Shown here piece after piece: positions 1 through 10,128 of a DNA stretch of 64,000 bases. A program made the translations under genes and the position numbers. Below the pieces are notes generated by a model. The model searched no databases. It had not been told where the DNA came from and worked only from the letters and a program-made list of their open reading frames with translations. How positions within the stretch are numbered: the first letter of the stretch is position 1; each line of letters opens with the position of its first letter. The stretch spans positions 1-64,000 of the forward strand of contig NZ_CADFEB010000003.1 in the NCBI RefSeq assembly GCF_902833085.1. Reading direction: 5' to 3'. This stretch comes from Burkholderia ubonensis. GTDB lineage: Bacteria; Pseudomonadota; Gammaproteobacteria; Burkholderiales; Burkholderiaceae.

Positions 1-158
1 TCGTTGCGACTGCGGGGTTCATCTTCCTTCGCTGACCGGGCGCCCCAACAGGACCTCCCACCAGCTCCGCTTCCCCTTCCGCGCCGCGTTGCCGTCAGCG
101 CGAAAGAGGCGTGATTCTAGGCACGTCTCGCGCCAAGCGCAAGGGGTTTCGCGAAATA

Positions 159-204
159 AACGTAAAAGCCCCCGTGCGCTGCCGCGCACGGGGGCTTTTA
201 CGTT
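159..204. terminator. Strong bidirectional intrinsic terminator
   Basis: Two perfectly complementary 21-base arms (159-179 and 184-204) enclose a 4-base loop. The stem core is GC-rich (GCCCCCGTGCGC) and is flanked on both sides by an A/T run (AAAA before, TTTT after), so it can end transcription from either direction. It separates whatever lies left of the window from the small gene at 455. The first 158 bases hold no gene that I can support. Confidence 0.85.
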
Positions 205-454
205 GATGAGTTGATGAACCATGTATCTCAACGTCCTTGGTCCACGTAAAGCACGGCGCCCGATAACGCACGTCTCTATATATAGACGAAACGTCGAGTG
301 CCTCAACGGGACGCGCGCAGCAAACCCGATCGGGCTTGCCCTCGCCTGGCCGACCTCCCCGACCACGCCTCCATACAGGATCCCATTTATGGGATGAAGG
401 TCGAATGCGCCGTCGAGTATCATGCCGCGATCGCACCACGCACAATGACCAACG

Positions 455-892
455 ATGGACCGCTCCACTCAATCCGACGAAGCCGATCTCCGCGCCGAAT
501 ACGCAGCACTGCACCAACGCGCCACCATGCTGGAGGAACAGGTCCCGCCGCTCCTGCAACGCATTTCAGACGTGTTGCCTCGTATCGGGGGACAATCCGA
601 GCCGGCGGATGATTACCGGGAACTGCTGGTCGGCGCGCGCAACGCCGCACTGGTGGCCATCGAGAACTACCAGCAGGCGATCCCCTTCCTGCAGACGGCG
701 GAATCGATCGTCGAACAGCTGGACAAGACGCCCGAACGTGACGAGGACGCGGAGTGGCGCGATGCGCTGTTGCAGCGCCTCGATGAACTGATCGACGTCG
801 CGACGGTGATGATCGACGATGCGGACATGCATTACGGTATGGCGCAGGAAACCAATCCCGCCGACGTGCCGCCATCCCTGCTCGACGATTGA
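455..892 (+). CDS. Hypothetical acidic helical protein, 145 aa
   Basis: I do not recognise this protein. It is acidic, rich in Leu, Ala, Glu and Asp, has no signal peptide or membrane segment, and reads as mostly alpha-helical (for example the stretch around residues 60-110 with QTAESIVEQLDK). Third codon positions are GC-rich as in the neighbouring real genes, which is the main reason to accept it over the overlapping reading frames. No clear Shine-Dalgarno sequence precedes the ATG. It stands alone between a terminator and a 1.1-kb non-coding region, so the context gives no clue to function. Confidence 0.6.
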   Translation: MDRSTQSDEADLRAEYAALHQRATMLEEQVPPLLQRISDVLPRIGGQSEPADDYRELLVGARNAALVAIENYQQAIPFLQTAESIVEQLDKTPERDEDAEWRDALLQRLDELIDVATVMIDDADMHYGMAQETNPADVPPSLLDD

Positions 893-915
893 ACAGCCGG
901 GAATACCGGCCACAA

Positions 916-945
916 GCAGTGAGCCCATGCAAACCGGCTCACTGC
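916..945. other. 10-bp inverted repeat after the small gene
   Basis: GCAGTGAGCC and its exact reverse complement GGCTCACTGC are separated by ten bases. It lies 24 bases after the stop codon of the gene at 455-892. There is no T-run, so it may be a weak or factor-assisted terminator, an mRNA-stabilising hairpin or a protein-binding dyad. Confidence 0.45.
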
Positions 946-2014
946 TCCGATCGGCAATGCAGTCCGCACCGCCCCCTCCATATCAGAAGCAGCCACCGCC
1001 CTTGCTCGATCCCATCAGGATCGACAGCACGGTTAGCCTGACGCACATCCGCTCGCTCCCCTGCCCACTTCCCGTAAAAGCTCACCTCGCGCGCATCAAT
1101 CGGGACTGACGCTGTAAGCCGGCGTCTAATCCGACCGACTCCTCAAAAGCGGCAGTATCAGGTAGGCGCATAAACATCTGCACGCGTCAAATTTACCGCG
1201 GCCACCCGAGATTGATTTCGGTCGTAATAACAAGCGCAGCAACCGTCAGTGCCGCGGAAAAATGGTCAATTTCATACCGGTCAATCGCACCGACACCCGT
1301 GCACCGGCAGCAAAACTCACCCTCATATTAACCACCTCGACGAATCATGAGATTGTCAATACGGGGTAACGTGCTGATGATTGCATCTTATCGCGCGACG
1401 ACATATAGACAAAAACAAATTGACTTACATCAATTCGATGTCCCCCTTTACAGGGACACACGTTCAAGAATCGTTGCCGATTCAATATCGAGGCGAATAG
1501 AATCGCGTCCAACATATACACATTTCGGTAACCTGATAAGGACAGCAAGCTCGCCCGATCACAAACCCGACCCCGGCACGGCCAATGCGCCGGCCTTTAC
1601 GGCCGACACCCGCGCTCGACGCCGGATAGCGATAGCCGCAAGACCGCTCGCCATATCAGGGAGTCGTCGCACTCCGAAATACGCGGGACCGCGCCAGTGC
1701 GTATAAAAATACATGCGAAGTAAATGCGTGATTTAGCATGACCAGGATCAAATGAGACGACATCCAGCAAAAACTGAGAAAAATCTCAGATTTAAAATCG
1801 CATAAATTTGTTATGTTCTTGCAACCATCCTGTCGGGTGGTTCAAATTTCGCACCGCCATTTCCGAGCAATGGCCACCCTGCGCGCATTTCAATCAATGC
1901 CGCGAGCTGCATTTCACTATAGCCAGTATTTTCGATTTGCCATTGGTCGAGCTTCGTCGATTGGTGTTGAGGTTAAAGATACAAGGTTGACGGCGCTCAT
2001 TTGGAGTGGTTCTC
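946..2014. promoter_or_regulatory. Non-coding leader region of the bur operon
   Basis: About 1.07 kb without a credible gene. From roughly 1150 to 2000 it is clearly richer in A and T than the rest of the window, in the manner of a regulatory region. The short open frames here lack the codon bias of the neighbours. It must contain the promoter for burA, because burA is the first gene of the run and the next gene upstream is closed off by a hairpin. I could not assign a convincing -35/-10 pair. Confidence 0.55.
1823..1842. promoter_or_regulatory. 20-bp lux-box-like dyad upstream of burA
   Basis: The imperfect inverted repeat AACCATCCTGTCGGGTGGTT has 7 of 10 matching positions per arm, with conserved outer AACCA/TGGTT. 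Its length and symmetry resemble LuxR-family operators. In the B. pseudomallei group the homologous cluster is activated by the orphan LuxR protein MalR, so a LuxR site is expected here. The assignment is inference from symmetry and position only (about 170 bases before the burA start). Confidence 0.35.
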
Positions 2015-5000
2015 ATGAAGCAAATAGTTTCAACGAGCAACGGCTCTCTCGATAGCCGGGCCCGGATCGTGGCGTTCCCGTTCGCGGGCGGCAGCGACGC
2101 CAGCTACGCCGACATCGCGCGCGAACTGGGCGACGCATTCGCTTTCACGACGCTCAGCCTGCCCGGTCGCGGCGCGACCCAGCACATCCCGTTCTACGAC
2201 GACTGGCCGTCTCTCGTCGACGATCTCGCGACCGAGATCGCGCGGCTCGACGACGGGGCGCCGCTGTTCCTGTTCGGCCACAGCCTCGGCGCACTGCTCG
2301 CCTACGAAGTCGCACGCGAGCTCGAGCAACGCGGCGGCGCACAGCCGGCCGGCGTCTTCCTGTCCGGCCATCCCGCGCCGTCGCGCGAGCGCGCAACCGA
2401 CGCGTGGCGCCAGCAGACGCACGCGCTGCCCGACGCCGGCTTCGTCGAAGCCGTGCGGCGCTGGGGCTTCTTCCCGGACGCCGTGCTCGACGATGCCGAT
2501 GTCGCCCGCTATGTTCTCCCGCCGCTGCGGGCCGACCTGCGCCTCGCGGAAACCTATCGGCACGCGCACGGCAGCGAGCTGCGCGCGCCCTGCGCGATCT
2601 ATGGCGGCGCGGCCGATCCGGGCACGACCGTCGACGACCTGCGCGCATGGCGCGCGCACGTTTCGCCGCACCATGCCTGCCCGGTCGAATCGTTCGACGG
2701 CAATCACTTCTATTTTCTGGATCCGTCATCCCGCGCGGCGCTGTGCGCGAGCGTCGCCGGCCACATCGAGCAGTGGCTCGCCGCGCGCCCCGCGTCGATC
2801 GTCGCGGCTGCGCCCGACGCGAACACGCGCGTCGCCGCGTGCCTGGGCGCGGTCGACGATTGGGGCAATGCGCATTCGGTGCTCGCCGCGATTCGCGAGC
2901 ACGTCGTGCACACACCCGATGCGCTCGCGTTGAAGGACGGCGAGCGCACGTGGACCTACCGCCAACTCGCGTCGCATGCGGTCGAGCTCGCCGACGCGTT
3001 TCGCGCGGCGGGCGTCGGCCGGCAGGACGTCGTCGGCGTCTTGCTGCCGCACGGCGCCGAGTACGTGCTGACGATCGTCGCCGCGTGGTCGATCGGCGCG
3101 TCGGTGTGCCTGCTCGAGAAGAGCTGGCCGGATTCGCTCGTCGGCGAATTCGTCGCGAGCTGCCGCGTCGCGCAGATCGCGACGATCCCCGCGCTGCTCG
3201 CGCGCGCAACCCGGCATCTGCCCGACGCGCGCTGCACGCTCGTCAGCGCCCGGCCGCCGCACGCGGATCGCGAATGGACGCCCGTCGCGGCGCGCCGCGA
3301 CGACATCGCGTTCGTGTCGCTGACCAGCGGCTCGACCGGCAAGCCGAAAGCCGTCCTCACGACGCACATCGGCACGAGCTACTGCTTCCACGCGCGCGAC
3401 GCACTGTACCCCTACGCCGACGGCGAACGCGAAGGCCTCAACGTGTTTCTCGCGTGGGAATGCCTGCGTCCGCTGATGTTCGGCCGCCCGGCCGTCGTCA
3501 TCGGCGACGACGTGATCTTCGATCCGCCCAGGCTCGTCGCGCTGCTGCGCGAGGAACGCATCACGCGGCTCGTCGTCACGCCGTCGCTGCTCGAAAGCGT
3601 GCTCGATTTCCCCGGCATCGCCGCGCAACTGCGCGACGCACTCGCGCACATGTCCGCATGGTTCCTGATGGGAGAGGTCGTGCCGCAGCGCGTCGTCGAC
3701 AAGGCGCGCGCGGCGTTTCCGCCGTCGGTGCGGCTCGTCAACGCGTACAGCACGTGGGAAAGCCTCGACGTCTGCTACGCCGATCTGCTGCCGTCGCGCG
3801 CCGACGCCGGCAGCCAGCGCGTGCCGATCGGCCGGCCGCTGCCCGGCTGTGCGCTCGCGGTGCTCGACGAAGCGGGACGCGCGGTGCCGGCGGGCGAGAC
3901 GGGCGAGCTTTACATCGCGTCGCCCGGCCTCGGCCCCGGCTATCTCGACGATGCCGCCCGCACCGCCGAGAAATTCCTGCCGTCCGTACGCGCGCTCGCC
4001 GAGCGCGGCCACGACGCGCCCGTCTACCGGACGGGCGACCGCGCGCGGCTGCTGCCGGACGGCCAGATCGCGATCCTCGGCCGCATCGACAACACGGTGA
4101 AGATCCGCGGCTTCAAGGTGCTGCTGCACGCGATCGAGAACGTGCTCGACGCGGTCGACGGCGTCAGCAAGTCGCTCGTCGTACCGATCGACGATCCGCA
4201 CACGCGGCAACCGGCAACGCTTGCCGCCTATGTCGTCGGCGTCGACGGCGCGCCGTCCGACACGACGCTCGCGCGGCTGCGCCAGCAAGCGCGCGCGAAG
4301 CTGCCCGAATACGCGGTGCCCGCGCATTTCATCGGCCTCGACGCGTTTCCGCTGCGCGCGGGGACGTCGCGCAAGCTCGACAAGCACGCGCTGCCCGCGC
4401 CGACCGTCACGACGACCGCCCCGCACGACGCCGCGGCCCCCGTCGCGGGCGACGGGCTCGAGGCGCGGCTCGCGGACATCTGGCGCGACGTGCTCGGCGT
4501 CGCGTCGGTCGCGCGCGACGATCACTTCTTCGAGCTCGGCGGCAATTCGCTGAGCGCCGCGAAAGCAGTCGGCCTGCTCGGCGAGCGGCTCGGGCTGACG
4601 CTCGCCGTCGTCGACCTGTATCAGCACAGCCGGCTGCGGGATCTCGCCGACTACTGCCGCCGCTCCCGAGACGCCGCCGCGCGCCCGCGCGCGGACGACA
4701 CCCGCACGCCGCACGCCGAGCGCGCAGCATCGGCCGCCGACGCGCCGAAAGTCGCGATCGTCGGCATGGCCGGACGCTTCCCCGGCGCGAACTCGGTCGA
4801 CGCGTTCTGGCGCAACCTGACGGAAGGCGTCGACAGCCTGTCGCGCTTCACGCGCGAACAGCTGCTCGCGAAGGGCGTCGACGCCACGCAGCTCGATCAT
4901 CCGGACTGGGTGTCGGCCGCGCAGGTGGTCGGCGACGCGGACAAGTTCGACGCGCTGTTCTTCGGCATCGGCCCGCGCGAAGCGGTGCTGATGGACCCGC

Positions 5001-8000
5001 AGCACCGGCTCTTCATGGAAGTCGCGTGGACCGCGCTCGAACAGGCGGGCTACGCGCGCAGCGACAACCGCTATCGCACGCGCACCGCCGTGTTCGCGAG
5101 CTGCGGGATCGACGGCTATCTCGTCCATCACCTGCAAGGCGGCGGTCTGCTCACGCCGCTCGATCCGGGCCGCCTGATGCTCACCGAGATCGGCAACGAG
5201 AAGGACTACATCGCGACGCGCGTCGCGTACCAGCTCGATCTCGGCGGGCCCGCGGTGTCGGTCGGCGCCGCCTGCAGCAGCGCGCTCGTCGCGGTCGCGC
5301 AGGCGGTGCAGGCGATCCGCGCCGGCCAATGCGAGATGGCGATCGCGGGTGCGTCCGCGCTGTCGTTCCCGAATTTCGGCTTCTGCCACGAGGACGGCCT
5401 CGTCGGCAGCGCCGACGGCCACGTGCGGCCGCTCGACACGCGCGCAAGCGGCACGCTGTTCGGCGACGCCGTCGGCGCGGTCGTGCTGAAGCGCCTCGAT
5501 CTCGCCGAAGCGGACGGCGATCCGATCCTCGCGGTGATCTCGGGCGTCGGGCTGTCGAACGACGGCAGGATGAAAGCGGCCTACACCGCGCCGAATGCGG
5601 ACGCGCAGCGGCGCTGCATCGTCGACGCGCTCGACATGGCGGGCGTGCGCTCCGAGCAGATCTCCTACGTCGAATGCCATGCGACCGCGACACTGATCGG
5701 CGACGCGATCGAGCTGAAGGGACTGTCCGACGCGTTCGCGCAGACGCGCGGTGACGACGCGCCCGTGGCGGGCAGTTGCGCGATCGGCTGCGTGAAAGGC
5801 AACATCGGCCACGCGAACTGCGCAGCCGGCATCACCGGGCTCATCAAGACCGTGCTGCAGCTTCAGCACCGGCAGCGCGTGCCGACCGTGCATTTCGACA
5901 CGCTCAACCCGAAGCTCGTGCCGTTCGTCGGGCACGATGCGTCGCCGTTCGTCGTGCAGCGTGTCGTCGACGACTGGGCGGTCGCCGATCCGTCGACGCA
6001 ATTGCCGCGGCGCGCCGGCGTGTCGAGCTTCGGAATCGGCGGCACGAACGCGCACGTGATCGTCGAGGAAGCGCCCGCGCGCGCCGCCGCGCCTGCCGAC
6101 GGCGTGCCGCGTGCGCGCCACCTGATGACCGCGTCCGCACGCACGCCGGGCGCGCTCGCCCGTAACCTGCGCGCGCTCGCCGAGCGCATCGCGACGACGG
6201 ACGCGCCCGAGCTCGGATGCGCGGCGTATACGCTGCACGTCGCGCGCGAAGCGCATCCGCTGCGGGTCGCGGTCGCCGTGCCCGCGCAGCCGGCCGAAGC
6301 GGCCGCCGCGCTCCGGGAACGCGCCGGCGCGCTCGACGAAGCGCTTTCCGACGCGCCCGGCGCCCCCGTTCGCGCCAAGCCCGGCGCGAACGTCGCGTTC
6401 TGCTTCTCCGGCCAGGGCTCGCAGCATCCGGGCATGGCGCGCGAGCTGTATCGATCGAATGCGGAAGCCGGGCGCTTTCGCCACCACTTCGACGCCGCGT
6501 GCGCGGCGCTCGAACGCGCGCTCGGCGCGCCGATCGCGGACGCGATCCTGAACGCCGACGACGACACGATGCGCCGCCCGCTCGTCACGCAATGCGGGCT
6601 GTTCGCGGTCGAACACGCGCTTGCGGCAGTGCTCGGCGAGTATGGCGTGCGGCCCGTCGCGGTCGCGGGACACAGCATCGGCCAGTACGCGGCCGCCGTC
6701 GCCGCCGAGGCGCTCGCGCTCGATCAGGCGGCCGCGCTCGTCGCGGCGCGCGCGAGCGCGACCGACGCGTTGACGACGTTCGCCGCCGCCGACGGCACGC
6801 ACACGCGCGGCGGCATGCTCGCCGTGACGGGCGACGAGGCGCGCATCGAGCAATGGGCCGCGCAGCGCGCCGATCTCTGGATCGCGGTGCGCAACGCGCC
6901 AGGCACGCTCGTGCTCGCGGGCGCCGAACCGGCGCTCGCCGACGCCGCACGCGCGCTCGCCGCGCTCGATTGCCGATGCCGGCCGGTGCCGGTATCCCAC
7001 CCGTTCCATACGCCGCTGATGCAGCCCGTCGCCGATGCGCTCGCCGCACAGCGCATCGACGGTGCGACGCCGCGAATTCCGATGACGTGCAACGTGTCGG
7101 GCGGCTGGCTCGGCGCCGACGCGGGATCGGCCGACTACTGGGCGCGCCATCTGCTCGAGCCGGTGCGCTGGTCGGACAACGTCGCCGCCCTGCTGCGCTG
7201 GCAGCCCGACGTCGTGCTCGAAATCGGCCCCGGCGCCGTGCTGTGCAGCCTGATCGGCAAGCATCTCACGGCGGGCGCCGACACCGGAGCGCTCACACCG
7301 CGCGTGCTGTCGTCGCTGCCCGCCGCGCGCAGCGAAGCGAACGATGCCGAGCACTTCTGCAACGTGATCGGCGAATTGTGGAGCGCGGGCGTGCCGATCG
7401 ACTGGCGTGCGTATCACGCACACGAGGCCGCGTCGCCCGGCCGCGCGCTCGCGCGCGCGCCGCTGCCCGCGTACTCGTTCGAACGGGACAGCTATTGGAC
7501 CAGGCCGGAGGCGTCGATCTACGTCGACGCGGCGCCTGCTCCGGTCGAAACAGAAGCGGCGACGGGCACATGCTCCGGTGAATGCGCGTGTGCTTCCCTC
7601 ATCGACCCGCCGCACGCCCGCGCATCGCGCTGGCTGGCGCGACCCAGGCCGCGCAACCGGCCGCGCATGAAGCTGTATTGCTTCCCCTACGCGGGCGGCA
7701 GCAGCCGCAGCTTCGACGGCTGGGCGCGCACCGCGCCCGATTGGCTCGACATCGTCGCAGTCGAATGGCCCGGCCGCAACGCGCGCGCCGACGAATCGCC
7801 CGCGCACGACGACGCCGCTGACCTCGCCGCGCGCGACGCGATCGCCGCCGCGATCGTCGCGGATGCGGGCGACCTGCCCGTCGCGTTCTGCGGACTGAGC
7901 TACGGCGGCGCGGCCGCGTCCGAGCTGCTGGCCGGGCCGCTGCGCGCATGGGCGGCGAGCGGCCAGGTGAAGGGGCTCGTCGTCGTCGGCCGTGCGCCGC

Positions 8001-10030
8001 TCCTCGAGCAGCCCGCGATCGATGCGCCCGCGGACAGCTTCCTGCTCGTCCCCGATGCGCTGCGCAACGATCCGCTGTGGCAGGAAATCTTCCGGCCGGT
8101 GCTCGAAGCCGACCTCGACGCCGATACGCGCACCGCGCACCGGATCGCGCAGCGCTGGCGCGACGGCGGCCGGCAGCCGCTGCTGACGATTCCGTTGCAG
8201 ATTCACGGCGGCGAACACGATCCGGCGTTCGACTGGCGGCTCGCCGGCGACTGGGCGCGGATCTCGTCCGCGCCCCTCGCGGGCCGGCACGCGTATCCGG
8301 GCGGCCACGACTTCATGATGCGATGCGAAGCCGAGATCGTCGCGCGCGTGGCCGCGTGGCTGCGGCCGCAGCGCGATACGCGCACGACACCGCCCGCGCC
8401 GACGTTCGCGCTGCATTGGCAGCCGAGCGCGATCGCGCCAAGCGTCGTGGATGCGACGAACGCCGCATCGCTGCCCGAGTGCGCGGTCTACACGACGGGC
8501 CGCGAAGCCGACGCGTTCGAATGGCTCGCGCCGCGCCTGCGCGCGAGCGACGGCCACGCGGCGCTGCTGTGCATCGGCGCGGCCGACGATCCGCTCGGCG
8601 TCGCGCAATGCGCGGGCTTCGTCAGGCTGTGGCAGGCGCTCGCCGCGCGCGAATGCGCGGGCACGCTGACGCTCGTGCTGCCGGCCTGCGCGGGAAGCGG
8701 CCCGCTCGTCGGCGCGGCGCGCGTCGCGAGCGCCGAGCATGCGGCACTGCGCGTGCGGCTCGTGCTCGCCGACGATCATCCGGATCTCGCACCGCGCGCC
8801 GCCGATGCGCGCTGGGCCGCCGAACTCGCGCGCGACGCCGCGCGCATCGCGAACGAACCGTGGCTGCTGCGCCGCGCCGGCCGGATCTGCGTGCCGCGCC
8901 TGCTGCCGCACGCGGCGCCGGCGTTGCCTGCCGGCGCGCTCGGCGCGGCGGGCGGCCCGTATCTGGTCACCGGCGCGACCGGCGGCGTCGGCCGCGCGCT
9001 CGTCGACTGGCTGATCGACGAGCAGCAGGTGCCGCCGGACCGGATCGTCGCGCTGTGCCGCAACGGCGCGTGCGCGCCGCGCGGCGTGCGCGCCGTATCG
9101 GTCGATCTCGACGACGCGCGCGCGCTCGACGCCGCGCTCGAATCGATCGACGAAGTCGAAGGCATCTTCCATCTCGCCGGCGTGCTCGACGACGGCCTCA
9201 TCGCGAATCTCGACGACGCGCGGCTGCGCCGCGTGCTCGCGCCGAAGCAGAGCCTCGCCGCACTGCTCGCGCACGCGCCGCGCTGGCGCACGCGCTGGAC
9301 GGTCGCGTTTTCGTCCACGAGCGCGCTGCTCGGCGTGCCGGGCCAGGCCAATTACGCGGCCGCGAACGCTTGGCTCGACCAGCTCGCCTGCTGGCCCCCG
9401 CAGCCCGGAACGGCCGGCCAGCCGCCCGTGCTGAGCATCCAGTGGGGCAGCTGGGCCGAAGTCGGGATGAGCGCGCGCAACGACCGGGCGTTGCGTCGCG
9501 CGATTCAGGACGGCGAGCGCCCGCTCACGCCCGATGCCGCTTTCGCCGCGCTCGGCGCGCTGCTCGCCGACGCGCTGGGCGGCGCGACGGCAGGACGCCA
9601 GTACGCGGTGTGCGACGTCGACTGGCCGCGCTCGCCGTGGCGCGACGCGCCGATCGTCGCCGAGATCGCGCGCGGCGATGCGTCCGTCCTCGCGACGGCG
9701 AGCGCGAGCGCGCCGCGCACAGCGGCCGCCGTTCGCATCGACGGCGGAACGGACCCGGCACGCTCGCTACAGCCGGCGAGCGAACCCGCGCGCCCGCCAA
9801 GCGCACGCGACCCCGTGCGAACGTTCCTCGAAGACTACGTGAGCCGCTGGGACGAGCGACTCGATCTCGCGACGCTCGGGCTCGATTCACTCGATCTCGC
9901 GCAGATGCGCAACGGTTTTTTCAAGAAATTCGGTGTGCAGATCCCGCTTTCGACGCTCGCCTCGCCGACGCTGCAGATCGGCGAGCTGGCCCGCCGGATG
10001 CGGAACGTCGCCGGTATCGCGGACGAATAG
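2015..10030 (+). CDS. burA: BurA/MalA hybrid NRPS-PKS (TE-A-T-KS-AT-TE-KR-T)
   Basis: Large assembly-line enzyme of 2671 aa. I chose ATG 2015 over GTG 2006 because TTGGAG lies 8 bases upstream of it. Domains in order: type II-like thioesterase with GHSLG (Ser90); adenylation domain about 285-780 (SGSTGKPK near 435, YRTGDR near 670); carrier domain (Ser845, LGGNSL); ketosynthase from 913 (Cys1087, then ECHATAT and NIGH); acyltransferase (GHSIG, Ser1554, SHPFH as in malonyl-type ATs); a second thioesterase-like domain from about 1885 (GLSYG, Ser1962); ketoreductase (TGATGGVG, Tyr2447); carrier domain (Ser2625). The A domain has Val477 where amino-acid-activating domains have the aspartate that holds the alpha-amine, which fits the published substrate DMSP. 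In the published pathway BurA loads DMSP, adds one malonyl unit and reduces the ketone to give gonyol. The two embedded thioesterase domains are unusual. Confidence 0.92.
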   Translation: MKQIVSTSNGSLDSRARIVAFPFAGGSDASYADIARELGDAFAFTTLSLPGRGATQHIPFYDDWPSLVDDLATEIARLDDGAPLFLFGHSLGALLAYEVARELEQRGGAQPAGVFLSGHPAPSRERATDAWRQQTHALPDAGFVEAVRRWGFFPDAVLDDADVARYVLPPLRADLRLAETYRHAHGSELRAPCAIYGGAADPGTTVDDLRAWRAHVSPHHACPVESFDGNHFYFLDPSSRAALCASVAGHIEQWLAARPASIVAAAPDANTRVAACLGAVDDWGNAHSVLAAIREHVVHTPDALALKDGERTWTYRQLASHAVELADAFRAAGVGRQDVVGVLLPHGAEYVLTIVAAWSIGASVCLLEKSWPDSLVGEFVASCRVAQIATIPALLARATRHLPDARCTLVSARPPHADREWTPVAARRDDIAFVSLTSGSTGKPKAVLTTHIGTSYCFHARDALYPYADGEREGLNVFLAWECLRPLMFGRPAVVIGDDVIFDPPRLVALLREERITRLVVTPSLLESVLDFPGIAAQLRDALAHMSAWFLMGEVVPQRVVDKARAAFPPSVRLVNAYSTWESLDVCYADLLPSRADAGSQRVPIGRPLPGCALAVLDEAGRAVPAGETGELYIASPGLGPGYLDDAARTAEKFLPSVRALAERGHDAPVYRTGDRARLLPDGQIAILGRIDNTVKIRGFKVLLHAIENVLDAVDGVSKSLVVPIDDPHTRQPATLAAYVVGVDGAPSDTTLARLRQQARAKLPEYAVPAHFIGLDAFPLRAGTSRKLDKHALPAPTVTTTAPHDAAAPVAGDGLEARLADIWRDVLGVASVARDDHFFELGGNSLSAAKAVGLLGERLGLTLAVVDLYQHSRLRDLADYCRRSRDAAARPRADDTRTPHAERAASAADAPKVAIVGMAGRFPGANSVDAFWRNLTEGVDSLSRFTREQLLAKGVDATQLDHPDWVSAAQVVGDADKFDALFFGIGPREAVLMDPQHRLFMEVAWTALEQAGYARSDNRYRTRTAVFASCGIDGYLVHHLQGGGLLTPLDPGRLMLTEIGNEKDYIATRVAYQLDLGGPAVSVGAACSSALVAVAQAVQAIRAGQCEMAIAGASALSFPNFGFCHEDGLVGSADGHVRPLDTRASGTLFGDAVGAVVLKRLDLAEADGDPILAVISGVGLSNDGRMKAAYTAPNADAQRRCIVDALDMAGVRSEQISYVECHATATLIGDAIELKGLSDAFAQTRGDDAPVAGSCAIGCVKGNIGHANCAAGITGLIKTVLQLQHRQRVPTVHFDTLNPKLVPFVGHDASPFVVQRVVDDWAVADPSTQLPRRAGVSSFGIGGTNAHVIVEEAPARAAAPADGVPRARHLMTASARTPGALARNLRALAERIATTDAPELGCAAYTLHVAREAHPLRVAVAVPAQPAEAAAALRERAGALDEALSDAPGAPVRAKPGANVAFCFSGQGSQHPGMARELYRSNAEAGRFRHHFDAACAALERALGAPIADAILNADDDTMRRPLVTQCGLFAVEHALAAVLGEYGVRPVAVAGHSIGQYAAAVAAEALALDQAAALVAARASATDALTTFAAADGTHTRGGMLAVTGDEARIEQWAAQRADLWIAVRNAPGTLVLAGAEPALADAARALAALDCRCRPVPVSHPFHTPLMQPVADALAAQRIDGATPRIPMTCNVSGGWLGADAGSADYWARHLLEPVRWSDNVAALLRWQPDVVLEIGPGAVLCSLIGKHLTAGADTGALTPRVLSSLPAARSEANDAEHFCNVIGELWSAGVPIDWRAYHAHEAASPGRALARAPLPAYSFERDSYWTRPEASIYVDAAPAPVETEAATGTCSGECACASLIDPPHARASRWLARPRPRNRPRMKLYCFPYAGGSSRSFDGWARTAPDWLDIVAVEWPGRNARADESPAHDDAADLAARDAIAAAIVADAGDLPVAFCGLSYGGAAASELLAGPLRAWAASGQVKGLVVVGRAPLLEQPAIDAPADSFLLVPDALRNDPLWQEIFRPVLEADLDADTRTAHRIAQRWRDGGRQPLLTIPLQIHGGEHDPAFDWRLAGDWARISSAPLAGRHAYPGGHDFMMRCEAEIVARVAAWLRPQRDTRTTPPAPTFALHWQPSAIAPSVVDATNAASLPECAVYTTGREADAFEWLAPRLRASDGHAALLCIGAADDPLGVAQCAGFVRLWQALAARECAGTLTLVLPACAGSGPLVGAARVASAEHAALRVRLVLADDHPDLAPRAADARWAAELARDAARIANEPWLLRRAGRICVPRLLPHAAPALPAGALGAAGGPYLVTGATGGVGRALVDWLIDEQQVPPDRIVALCRNGACAPRGVRAVSVDLDDARALDAALESIDEVEGIFHLAGVLDDGLIANLDDARLRRVLAPKQSLAALLAHAPRWRTRWTVAFSSTSALLGVPGQANYAAANAWLDQLACWPPQPGTAGQPPVLSIQWGSWAEVGMSARNDRALRRAIQDGERPLTPDAAFAALGALLADALGGATAGRQYAVCDVDWPRSPWRDAPIVAEIARGDASVLATASASAPRTAAAVRIDGGTDPARSLQPASEPARPPSARDPVRTFLEDYVSRWDERLDLATLGLDSLDLAQMRNGFFKKFGVQIPLSTLASPTLQIGELARRMRNVAGIADE

Positions 10031-10128
10031 ATCCGTCCTTCCCGTGAACCGCGCATTCAGACGCGGCCGCAATGAAGAGGTCGCCGGGCGCTCCTGCCCG
10101 GCATACCCATCCAGTCAAGGAGAGCAGC

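Noticed and set aside
1..22. ATG at 22-20 on the minus strand after AAGGAAG, possibly a gene leaving the window to the left
   Set aside because: Only seven codons are inside the window, so neither identity nor coding nature can be judged.
1345..1706. Overlapping short frames of 67 and 119 codons in the AT-rich leader
   Set aside because: They lack the GC-rich third positions of real genes here, have no ribosome site and show no recognisable protein.
2726..9274. 2182-codon open frame antisense to burA
   Set aside because: It is a shadow of the high-GC coding strand; its translation is Arg/Ala/Glu-rich, and the NRPS-PKS motifs prove the opposite strand.
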